From Archangium violaceum (GTDB lineage: Bacteria > Myxococcota > Myxococcia > Myxococcales > Myxococcaceae), in the NCBI RefSeq assembly GCF_016887565.1, contig NZ_CP069396.1:3995001-4059000 (forward strand): 64,000 nt of DNA, in the 5' to 3' direction. Position numbers and translations under genes: made by a program. Below are positions 52,973 to 60,845 of this stretch, in pieces (position 1 is the stretch's first letter; each line of letters opens with the position of its first letter). The notes under the pieces were generated by a model. That model was not told the origin of the DNA and made no database searches. It saw only the letters and a program-made list of their open reading frames with translations.

Positions 52973-54403
52973 TCAGGTGGTGGGCGGAAGGCGGGCCTGG
53001 GCGAAGCGGGAGGCGTCCGTATCCGGGTACCGGTCGACGATGTACTGGTAGACGTCCCGGGCGCGCGTCGGCTCCCGCATGCGCTCGCCGAGGACGCGGG
53101 CCAGCAGGACGAGGGCGCGCGGGGCGATGGGGTCATCCGGGGCCACGTCCGCCGCGGACTCCAGCGCGCGCACGGCCAGGGGGTAGTCCTCGTAGGTCGC
53201 CGCCGCCTGTCCGACGAAGAGGTGCAGCTCCGGGGCGATGGCCGTCTTGGGGAGGCTCAGCGCGGCGTAGAGCGAGAGCGCCTCGAGGACGTCGCGGGCC
53301 TGGACCGCCCTGGAGAGCTCCTGGAGCCGGGCCTCGGGTACGACCTGTTCCACCGGGGGCGGGGCGCCCTGGACGCGCAGCGAGGTGCTCGGCGCCGCGT
53401 CCAGCAAGGGAGTGAGGTAGTCGCGCGGGTCGCCATACCCGAGGGAATCCCCGCGCGTGTAGAGGAGCAGCCCGAGCACGCGCGCCATGACGAAGGCCAC
53501 GAGACACTCGAGGCTCGCGGAGAGCCAGCTCGACAGGACGAGGATGTTCGCCGCGCGCAGGCCGGAGGTGAAGAGGCGGACGACGAGGAACACGAGGCCC
53601 AGGGTGAGCAGGGCGCCGAGGGCCACCGCGTAGTCCCGCCCGAGGCGCCGCATGGCGCGCACGGCCTTCACCGGGTTGAACAGCTCCACCAGGTCGATGC
53701 CCGCCGCCGCCAGCATGAGGGCCATCGGGAGGTAGGCGAGGCCGGCGAGTCCCAGCAGCCAGGCGAGGGGATCCTTCAGGAGCGTCTCCCCGGGCACGGA
53801 GTGGAGCCGGCCGGTCGTGTAGAACATGGGATCGTTCAGCAGGCGCTCCATGTACTGGAGCACGTCCCATCCTCCAGCGAAGACGAGGTAGAGGAGGAGG
53901 GTGAGCCACACCGGGCTGGTGGCCAGCACGCCCCGCAGGACCGGGATGAACCAGTCCTGGAAGAAGTCGCTGAAGTCGGGGAGGGGCACGTCGGTCTCTC
54001 CGCGCGCGCTGGAGCGGACGATGGCGAAGAGGGTGCTCCAGAAGGCACCGGCGGCGAGCATGGCGGGGAACAACCGCGCCAGGACGAACGAGACGTTCGT
54101 CATGAAGCCAAAGAAGGTGAGCACCGCTCCGAGCCCCGCCACCAGCGCCAGGCCTTGGGGAGTGAAGGGGTAGCGCCACACCTGGCCCAGCCGATGGGCG
54201 AATGAGGCCTGCTCGGAGCGGTGGACCACCAGGGGCTGGGCCTGGCCGCCACACGCGCGGCAGACGAGCAGATCCACCGTTTGCATCCGCCGCGCCTCCA
54301 CGCACTCGGGACACAGCGCGGTCTCACAGTCCAGACACCGCCAGCCCGCGGTGGCGGCGGGGTGGCGTTCGCAGCGCGAGAGGCGGTTCGGCGGCTTGGG
54401 CAT
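52973..54403 (-). CDS. B-box zinc-finger, multi-pass membrane and TPR-like protein
   Basis: A 476-aa protein with three parts. Residues 9-55 form a B-box-type zinc finger (CERHPAATAGWRCLDCETAL, CPECVEARR, LVCRACGG). About six membrane segments follow, in the style of Yip1/DUF4013 proteins (ALVAGLGAVLTFFGFMTNVSF, VWLTLLLYLVFAGG). The C-terminal ~150 residues are helical and TPR-like (ARLQELSRAVQARDVLEALS, AVRALESAADVAPDDP). This combination is common in myxobacteria but has no assigned role. It is 15 nt from the M61 peptidase stop. Confidence 0.72.
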   Translation of the reverse strand: MPKPPNRLSRCERHPAATAGWRCLDCETALCPECVEARRMQTVDLLVCRACGGQAQPLVVHRSEQASFAHRLGQVWRYPFTPQGLALVAGLGAVLTFFGFMTNVSFVLARLFPAMLAAGAFWSTLFAIVRSSARGETDVPLPDFSDFFQDWFIPVLRGVLATSPVWLTLLLYLVFAGGWDVLQYMERLLNDPMFYTTGRLHSVPGETLLKDPLAWLLGLAGLAYLPMALMLAAAGIDLVELFNPVKAVRAMRRLGRDYAVALGALLTLGLVFLVVRLFTSGLRAANILVLSSWLSASLECLVAFVMARVLGLLLYTRGDSLGYGDPRDYLTPLLDAAPSTSLRVQGAPPPVEQVVPEARLQELSRAVQARDVLEALSLYAALSLPKTAIAPELHLFVGQAAATYEDYPLAVRALESAADVAPDDPIAPRALVLLARVLGERMREPTRARDVYQYIVDRYPDTDASRFAQARLPPTT

Positions 54404-54418
54404 GGCTGGGGCGTGAGC

Positions 54419-56182
54419 TTACCCCGGCTCCTCCCAGGGCGCGCCCAGCCACGCCTGGTAAGCCGCCTTCTGCGCGTCGGTGGGCTTGTCCACGCGCGCG
54501 AGCCACGCCGCGTCCGCGGGCTTCTGGCCGAGCACCACCGGCACCTCCAGCAGCCTGTCCCTGCGGAACACCGTGATGAGCACCGTCTCTCCGGGGTTCT
54601 TCTCGTCACAGCGGGACAGCAGCCCCGCCGCGTCCACCCGCCAGCCGTCGAGCGCCACGAGCTCGTCATCCACGTACAGCCCCGCCTCCTGCGCGGGCGA
54701 GCCGTCCAGCACCGTGGCGACGGTGGAGCTGCCCTTGGTGGTGACGCCCAGCCAGCCCTTCTGCCTGCTCTCTCCCTTGGGCCGCACCGGGACGCCTCCC
54801 TTGTCACTGGGGGACTCGCGCGGGCGGAAGTGCACCTCCAGTCCCACGTGCGAGAAGATGGAGTAGTCCAGCTCCTCCGTGGAGCGCACCGCCCGGTCGA
54901 AGAAGGCACTCAGGTCCTTCCCCGCCAGCTCCGAGGCCGCCGCCTCCACCCCATCCTCGGGTACGCCGGACTCGTCCCCGTAGCGCTCCCAGAGCAGTCG
55001 CATCAGGTCGTCCAGGCCCCGCGCGTCGCTCGTGGCGCGGCGCAGCTCCAGGTCCAGCAGCGCGGCCACCACCTCGCCCTTGAGGTAGTAGGAGATGGCG
55101 CTGTTGGGCGAGTGCTCGTCCGGGCGGTAGTGCTTCACCCAGCTCACCAGCGACGCCTCGGCGAGCGTCTGCACCTTGCGGCCCGGCGTGGCGTGCAGCG
55201 CGGAGAGTGTCTCTCCCAGGCGCGTGAGGTAGCGGTTCGCGCCCATCAGCCCCGCGCGCAGCACGAAGAGGTTGTCGTAGTAGGACGTGGCCCCCTCGAA
55301 GGCCCAGAGCAGCGAGGTGTAGTTCTCCTGCGAGTAGTCGAAGGGGACGAGCGCCTTCGGCTTCACCCGCTTGATGTTCCACAGGTGGAAGTATTCGTGC
55401 GCGGCAAGGGTGAGGAAGTCCTCCCAGCCCCGCGCGTTCTGCAGTCCCGCGCGCGGGAAGAGGAGCGCCGTGGATGCCTTGTGCTCCAGCCCTCCGCGGC
55501 CCTTGTCCGTCAGGTAGACGAGGAAGAGGTAGCGCCGCATGGGCAGGCCGCCGAACAGCCTCGCCTGCGCCTCGCAGATGCGCTGCAGGTCGAAGCACAG
55601 CCGGCCCGCGTCGGGCATCGTGTCGCCCCAGACCACCACCTCGTGCGGCACGCCCGCGGCGGTGAAGGAGAGCGGCGTGTGCGGCCCCACCTCGAAGGGG
55701 CTGTCCACCAGCTCGTCGTAGTCCGGGGCGACGAAGGCCTCGCCCCGGCGCTCCAGCGCGGCGAAGGGTTTCCACCCCTCGGGGGCCTCCACGGTGACGA
55801 GGTGCTCCAGGCCGCGCGTGGCCTCGGTGTAGAGGAAGAGGGTGGCGCCGTTGAAGTAGCCGTGGCTGCCATCCAGGTGGCTGGTGCGCACGGTGAGCTC
55901 GTTGGCGTAGACGCGGTAGCGCAGCGTCACCGCGCGGCCCCCGGCCTGGACGCGCCAGGTGCGCTTGTCCACGCGCAGCACCGGGAGGGGCTCACCGCCC
56001 GGGCCCGTGGCGCTCATGTCCTGCACCTGTCGCGCGAACTCGCGCACCAGGTAGCTGCCGGGCGTCCACACCGGCAGCAGGGCCTCGAGCGTGTCCGGGC
56101 CGGCGGGGAAGGTGGCCTCCACCTCGAAGAGGTGCGAGTGCGGGCGGAGCATCGAGACGCGATAGTGGACCGCTTCCGGCAT
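54419..56182 (-). CDS. M61 family metallopeptidase with PDZ domain
   Basis: A 587-aa peptidase of the glycyl aminopeptidase/tricorn-associated group. An N-terminal beta domain (VHYRVSMLRPHSHLFEVEA, VWTPGSYLVREFARQV) precedes the catalytic domain with GGLEHKAS and the zinc motif HEYFH at residues 262-266. A PDZ domain (~490-560, GWLGVTTKGSSTVATVLDG) ends the protein. There is no signal peptide, so it is probably cytosolic. ATG 56182 is chosen because GGAGGG lies 7 nt upstream; the long frame beyond it runs into the RsmB gene in another frame. Confidence 0.9.
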   Translation of the reverse strand: MPEAVHYRVSMLRPHSHLFEVEATFPAGPDTLEALLPVWTPGSYLVREFARQVQDMSATGPGGEPLPVLRVDKRTWRVQAGGRAVTLRYRVYANELTVRTSHLDGSHGYFNGATLFLYTEATRGLEHLVTVEAPEGWKPFAALERRGEAFVAPDYDELVDSPFEVGPHTPLSFTAAGVPHEVVVWGDTMPDAGRLCFDLQRICEAQARLFGGLPMRRYLFLVYLTDKGRGGLEHKASTALLFPRAGLQNARGWEDFLTLAAHEYFHLWNIKRVKPKALVPFDYSQENYTSLLWAFEGATSYYDNLFVLRAGLMGANRYLTRLGETLSALHATPGRKVQTLAEASLVSWVKHYRPDEHSPNSAISYYLKGEVVAALLDLELRRATSDARGLDDLMRLLWERYGDESGVPEDGVEAAASELAGKDLSAFFDRAVRSTEELDYSIFSHVGLEVHFRPRESPSDKGGVPVRPKGESRQKGWLGVTTKGSSTVATVLDGSPAQEAGLYVDDELVALDGWRVDAAGLLSRCDEKNPGETVLITVFRRDRLLEVPVVLGQKPADAAWLARVDKPTDAQKAAYQAWLGAPWEEPG

Positions 56183-56250
56183 TCCTTGCCCTCCAATGGA
56201 CGGGGAGACATCCTCCCACGGGGCGGACCGGGCCGCCCCGGGTGGAGACG

Positions 56251-57654
56251 CTACTTCGCGCGCACGAGGATGGCCCCGAAGAAACCATCCGTGCCGTGCA
56301 GGTGGGGGGCGAGCCGCAGGAAGGGGCCCGGGCCCACCTTCGCGCCCAGCTCCGGCCCGAGCTCCTCCGCCACTGGACGCACCGAGTAGTCCGGGTGCCT
56401 GGCGAGGAAGTCCTCCACCACGGCCTCGTTCTCCTCGCGCAGCACGCTGCACGTGCCGTAGATGAGCCGGCCGCCCGGCTTCACCAGCTGGGAGAAGCGC
56501 TCCAGCAGCCGCTTCTGCCGCGCCACGTGGTCCTGAATCATCTCGGGCGTGAGGCGGTAGCGCGCGTCCGGCTTGCGGCGGAAGGTTCCGGTGCCACTGC
56601 ACGGGGCATCCACCAGCACCCGGTCCGCCTTGCCCTTGAGGGCGGCGAGGGCCTCGTCCACCTCGGGGCCCTCGGCGGGGATGACCTGGGTGCGCACGTT
56701 GTGCACACCGGCCCGGCGCGCGCGCTTGCGCAGCTCGTCGATGCGGCCCTCGTCCACGTCCAGCGCGTGCAGGTCGCCCCGGTTCTTCATCTGCACGGCG
56801 AGTTGCAGCGTCTTGCCCCCCGCGCCCGCGCACGCGTCCACCACCCGCGTGGGCGGCGCGTCCACCAGCATGCCGAGCAGCTGGCTGCCCTCGTCCTGCA
56901 GCTCGAACCAGCCCTCGCGGAAGGCCTCGAGTGTGAAGGCATTGGCGCGCGTGTCGAGGATGAGCCCGAGCGGCGACAGCGGGGTGGGGGTGGCGTGCAC
57001 GCCCTCCTGCTCCAGCTGCGCGCGGAGCTTCTCGCGGTCTCCCTTGAAGCCATTGGCGCGGGCGGTGAGGGGGGCGCGCTCGTTCATCGCCTCGGCGGCG
57101 CGCTCGGCGTCGGCGCCGAAGACCTCGCGGAAGCGCTCGGCGAGGAAGTCCGGCAGCGAGGCGGCGATGGGGAAGCGCTTCTCCCTGGGGAGGGACTCCA
57201 GCTTCCGGGCGGCCTCGGGGAGGGCGGCCAGCGCGCCAGCGTCGGTGCCCGGCAGCGAGGAGGTGCGCGCCACCACGTCCACGGCCTCGCCATGGAGGAT
57301 GCGCGAGGCGGCCAGGCGCAACACGTCCTGGCGCGTCTTGTCCAGGCGGGAGAAGTCGCGGTGGGCGTGCTCGAGGAGGAAGTCCACCGTGCGCTGACGG
57401 CGGAGCAGGGCGTACACCCGCTCGGCCACGGCGCGGCGCTCGTTGGAGTAGAGGTTGCGCTTGTGACGGAGGGTGAAGTCCAGGGCCCGGTCGGCCAGAC
57501 GGCCCTCGTGGCGGACGAAGCCGTAGGCCTCGAGGCTCGCCTGGAGGACGAGGTCCTCCCTCACGGGGCGGTTGGGGCGTGGCGCCGCCTCGGAGGAGGG
57601 CGGCTCATGGCGGGGCTGGGAGGCCCGGGCGGGCGGGCGGGGGTTCTTCTTCAT
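56251..57654 (-). CDS. rsmB: RsmB/NSUN-type RNA m5C methyltransferase
   Basis: A 467-aa enzyme. An N-terminal NusB-like domain (~25-150, LQASLEAYGFVRHEGRLADR...AERVYALLRRQRT) leads to a Rossmann-fold methyltransferase with SAM motif VVDACAGAGGKTLQLA, catalytic DAPCSGTGTFRRKPDARY and the second Cys in YGTCSVLREENEAVV. It methylates a cytosine in 16S rRNA (C967 in E. coli RsmB). ATG 57654 is chosen because conserved sequence begins soon after; upstream frame is Pro/Arg-rich. It is upstream of the M61 gene (68 bp). Confidence 0.88.
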   Translation of the reverse strand: MKKNPRPPARASQPRHEPPSSEAAPRPNRPVREDLVLQASLEAYGFVRHEGRLADRALDFTLRHKRNLYSNERRAVAERVYALLRRQRTVDFLLEHAHRDFSRLDKTRQDVLRLAASRILHGEAVDVVARTSSLPGTDAGALAALPEAARKLESLPREKRFPIAASLPDFLAERFREVFGADAERAAEAMNERAPLTARANGFKGDREKLRAQLEQEGVHATPTPLSPLGLILDTRANAFTLEAFREGWFELQDEGSQLLGMLVDAPPTRVVDACAGAGGKTLQLAVQMKNRGDLHALDVDEGRIDELRKRARRAGVHNVRTQVIPAEGPEVDEALAALKGKADRVLVDAPCSGTGTFRRKPDARYRLTPEMIQDHVARQKRLLERFSQLVKPGGRLIYGTCSVLREENEAVVEDFLARHPDYSVRPVAEELGPELGAKVGPGPFLRLAPHLHGTDGFFGAILVRAK

Positions 57655-57791
57655 TCGAGACTCCGGGGGCCCGGGAGACGGGCCTGCTCGTTCGGCAGTC
57701 AGGCGAATCGCATCCCGGGCGCTCAATGACAAGGGTGGAGGCGCCCCGGAGCGTTTCCAGGGCGCCCGTGCCTTCTCCCCCGGTCTCCCGG

Positions 57792-59222
57792 CTAGCGGCG
57801 GCGGCGACGGCGCAGGGCCCCGGCGAGCAGCACCGCGCCCGCGGGGAGCAGCGCCATCACCGGGCCCGCCGAGCACCCGGCGACCTCGGGCTGTGGCTCT
57901 CCCAGGTCGCCGTCCTCGGACGAAGTGTCCGGAGTGCCAGGAGTGCTCGGCAGTCCGGTGCCGGTGCCATCGGTGGAGGAGCCCGGCTGGGGGGCAGGAG
58001 TCGGGTCGGCGGGCTGCTCGGCATCGGGAGTGCCGTCGGGCCGCTGCTCGAGGGGAGGGAGGTCCTTGGAGAGGGAGAAGCTGTCGATCACCTTGCCCGA
58101 GGGGGTGAGCATCTGGGCGGTGAGGGTGCCTTCCTCCACCTTCACGTCGAGGTAGCCGTGGTCCGCGTCATTGCGCAGCACGGTCCAGGAGGGCTTGCCG
58201 TTGTCGAAGCGGCGGAGGGACGCGCCGCCGCTGCCCACCACGAGGTAGGTGGGGCTCTGGGTGCTCGACGCGGCCACGTCATTGCCCTGCATGGGGTACA
58301 TGCGCTCGTAGTGGTGGTCGTGCCCGTTGAGGACCAGGTCCACGCCGTACTTCTCGAAGAGGGGGGAGAACTCCCGGCGCATCAGGAGCTGCGAGCCGTG
58401 TTCACCGCTGCTCCAGGGCGGGTGGTGGAAGAAGACGATCTTCCAGGGCGCGGTGCTGGCGGCCAGGTCCTGCTCCACCCACTTCTTCTGCGCGGCGAGC
58501 GAGCAGCGGTCCGAGGAGGCCAGGCCGATGGCGCAGTTGGAGTCCAGGGAGACGAAGTGGATGTGGCCCCAGTCGAAGGAGTAGTAGCGCTCGCCACCGG
58601 AGGGGCTGGTGGGCAGGTAGAGGTTGTCGAAGTAGGGCTGGGCCTGGTTGGTGACGTACTCGTGGTTGCCCGGGGTGGCGAAGAAGGGCACCTGGGAGAG
58701 CAGCGGCGCCATGGGGGCGAAGAGGTTGTTCTGGATTTCCGTCTCGGTGCCCGAGCTGTAGGCGTTGTCGCCGAGCATCACGAAGAGGTCCGGCTTGCGG
58801 CCGAGCATGGCGGTGGCCACGCTGCGCTGGTCGGCGTTGTTCATGCCGAAGTCGCCCACGGCGGTGAAGTGGACGTTGCGGGTGCCGGGGACGGGGGCGG
58901 TGGAGAAGCGCACGGGGTTGGTGCGCGCGCCGCAGGCATCCACGAGGTAGGTGTACTCGGTGCCGGGCTGCAGGCCGGCGAGGACGACGGCGTGGTTGCG
59001 GCCGGTGTCCGCCGACTGGGCGGTCTGGTCGGTGGAGCCGTTGGTGCCGTAGAGGACCGTGGGGACGCACGGGGCATCCAGGCGGAAGGCCACGGTGGCG
59101 GTCTCGGGGCCCACCCGTTGGAGGTAGGGCTGCCGGGCGAGGCCGTCGGCGCAGGCGCTGCTCGCGGTCAATGTGAGCGCCGCGGTCACTGCTCCGAGCG
59201 CGAGGGAATACAGTCGGTGCAT
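57792..59222 (-). CDS. MYXO-CTERM-anchored purple acid phosphatase-like metallophosphoesterase
   Basis: A 476-aa exported protein. Signal LALGAVTAALTLTASSAC, then a fibronectin-like PAP N-domain (LQRVGPETATVAFRLDAP). The catalytic domain has the metal motifs AVGDFGMNN, LGDNAYSSG, TPGNHEYV, FHHPPWSS and LNGHDHHYERMYP. A Pro/Thr/Glu-rich linker ends in a MYXO-CTERM signal (AGCSAGPV, hydrophobic helix, six arginines). It should hydrolyse phosphate esters at the cell surface. GGAGG lies 4 nt upstream of ATG 59222. Confidence 0.88.
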   Translation of the reverse strand: MHRLYSLALGAVTAALTLTASSACADGLARQPYLQRVGPETATVAFRLDAPCVPTVLYGTNGSTDQTAQSADTGRNHAVVLAGLQPGTEYTYLVDACGARTNPVRFSTAPVPGTRNVHFTAVGDFGMNNADQRSVATAMLGRKPDLFVMLGDNAYSSGTETEIQNNLFAPMAPLLSQVPFFATPGNHEYVTNQAQPYFDNLYLPTSPSGGERYYSFDWGHIHFVSLDSNCAIGLASSDRCSLAAQKKWVEQDLAASTAPWKIVFFHHPPWSSGEHGSQLLMRREFSPLFEKYGVDLVLNGHDHHYERMYPMQGNDVAASSTQSPTYLVVGSGGASLRRFDNGKPSWTVLRNDADHGYLDVKVEEGTLTAQMLTPSGKVIDSFSLSKDLPPLEQRPDGTPDAEQPADPTPAPQPGSSTDGTGTGLPSTPGTPDTSSEDGDLGEPQPEVAGCSAGPVMALLPAGAVLLAGALRRRRRR

Positions 59223-59376
59223 GTTGCCTCCTGCCCGAACCATTCGGACCGGAGTGCAACCGTCCACCGTGTGACATCCATCCGATTTCTTTCGCTTGCC
59301 TGTCTACCCCACGGCGAGCGAACGAGGGGCTGGCTGGGCGTCGGTCCAGGCAGCCCCATCCCAGTGCGTGACCGTC

Positions 59377-60123
59377 TCAGGGCTTCTTCACATCATGAGA
59401 GACGAGCTCCTCGAGCCGCTCGCCCGTCTCCTTCACCTTGCCGATTCCTGGCACCAGCCAGTACGTGCGCTCGTCGCCCTGCTTGTCGCCGCGCTTGCGC
59501 TTCACCTGGATGGCGTTGGTGAAGGTTCCTGCCGGCGTGGTGACGGTCTCGTTCACCGCCTCCACGCTCCAGATGTACGTCTTGTCCTGGTCCTTCACCT
59601 CGCCATCGTCGAAGTGCTTCTCCACCTCGCGGATGTCCGACGTGTAGCTCCACCCCACGGGCTGCTCCCGGGCGATCGACTTCACCGTCGCGGGGTTCCA
59701 GGTCGTCACCTTCTGGAGCGTGTTCTCCTCGCGGTCCTCCTCGCGCAGGCGCACCACCAGCCCGTTCACGTCGATGATCTGCCAGGACAGTTCCTCCTGG
59801 TGCGGTTGGATGCTGCGCACCGCGGTGGCCTTCATGGACGTCTCTGGCACCGCCTGCTCTCCCAGCACCTCCACCCGTTTCTCGAAGACGCCCTTCTTCG
59901 GGTCCGTGATGCGGTAGGTCCACGTGGAGCCCCGCGTGAGCGGCCAGAGGCTCGTGAATGGCTCCTGTGCATCGGGGTCCACCGGCTCTCCCGGCAGGTT
60001 CACCGTCCCATCCGGATTCGTCGTGGCCGGCTGCTCCTGTGATTGCCTGGGCAGGCTCCCGCCTTCTCCGCATCCCGTCCAACACGTCACCGCCACCAGT
60101 GCAGCCCACCCCCACCGCTTCAT
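59377..60123 (-). CDS. Lipoprotein, last gene of the VTC operon
   Basis: A 248-aa lipoprotein: signal WGWAALVAVTCWTGC, lipobox WTGC. The mature part has repeated strand pairs, starting at PLTRGSTWTYRITDPKKG and ending KRGDKQGDERTYWLVPGIGK, a pattern of single-domain lipoproteins also called DUF-type periplasmic proteins. No catalytic motif. GGGAGGAG precedes the ATG, which overlaps the stop of the DUF4956 gene. Its place suggests an envelope partner of the polyphosphate system. Confidence 0.72.
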   Translation of the reverse strand: MKRWGWAALVAVTCWTGCGEGGSLPRQSQEQPATTNPDGTVNLPGEPVDPDAQEPFTSLWPLTRGSTWTYRITDPKKGVFEKRVEVLGEQAVPETSMKATAVRSIQPHQEELSWQIIDVNGLVVRLREEDREENTLQKVTTWNPATVKSIAREQPVGWSYTSDIREVEKHFDDGEVKDQDKTYIWSVEAVNETVTTPAGTFTNAIQVKRKRGDKQGDERTYWLVPGIGKVKETGERLEELVSHDVKKP

Positions 60124-60827
60124 CCTCGCTCCTCCCAGCCGCCCTTCCGGGACGGCATCTCCGACCACCTCAGTCCCCGGATCGGTCCGCCCGCGGACCG
60201 GCCCAGCGCCGATGCGAGCACTCCCGGTTCCTTCTCTTCCACCTCGAGCTCCACGCGCCGCCCGTCGAAGTCCAGCGCGCAGCTGCGCACCAGCACGTTG
60301 CGCTCGCCGAGCTTCTGTCTCAGCCACGCCTCCGCGCCCGCCAGGTCATCCGCCTGCGCCGACACCAGCATCCGCTGCCTGGTGGCGGTGGACTCCTTCT
60401 TCTCGAAGAAGTCCAACACGAACAGCAGCACGCCGACGAAGACGGTGCCCACCCCGGCCAGTCCCAGGCTGCCGTGTCCGCAGGCCATGCCCAGGCCGAT
60501 CACCAGGAAGAGGATGGCGGCGTCGCGCGGGTCCTTGAGTCCGGAGCGGAAGCGCACGAAGCCGCCGAGCCCCACCAGTCCGAAGGCCTTGGCCATGCTG
60601 TTGCCGATGACGGCGGTGATGACGGCCGCGGCGGTGCACAGCAGCACCTGGGCCTGCACCATGTCCGCCCGGGGCAGGGGCTTGCCGGTGAGCAGCCGCC
60701 ACGGCCGCAGTGCGAGCACCAGGCCGATGGCCACCGCCGCCAGCAGGCGGGGCACCATCAGTCTCGCGTCGTGGAGGGAAACCCCGGACGACACATCGTT
60801 GGCGAGCGCGGAGAAGAACGAGTCCAT
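60120..60827 (-). CDS. DUF4956 membrane protein
   Basis: A 235-aa protein with four membrane segments (~28-150: LLAAVAIGLVLALRPW, VQAQVLLCTAAAVITAVIGN, AILFLVIGLGMACGHG, VGTVFVGVLLFVLDFFEKKE) and a soluble C-terminal part. The conserved LVGLGGFVRFRSGLKDPRD loop is the DUF4956 hallmark. DUF4956 proteins often sit next to VTC-domain polyphosphate polymerases, as here. They are proposed membrane partners, perhaps channels or acceptors; this is not established. Confidence 0.85.
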   Translation of the reverse strand: MDSFFSALANDVSSGVSLHDARLMVPRLLAAVAIGLVLALRPWRLLTGKPLPRADMVQAQVLLCTAAAVITAVIGNSMAKAFGLVGLGGFVRFRSGLKDPRDAAILFLVIGLGMACGHGSLGLAGVGTVFVGVLLFVLDFFEKKESTATRQRMLVSAQADDLAGAEAWLRQKLGERNVLVRSCALDFDGRRVELEVEEKEPGVLASALGRSAGGPIRGLRWSEMPSRKGGWEERG

Positions 60828-60845
60828 GGGCTGGGTGCCTTCCGC

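Noticed and set aside
56183-56833. N-terminal extension of the M61 peptidase
   Set aside because: It overlaps the RsmB gene in another frame, has Arg/Gly-rich composition and lacks a ribosome site, whereas GGAGGG precedes ATG 56182.
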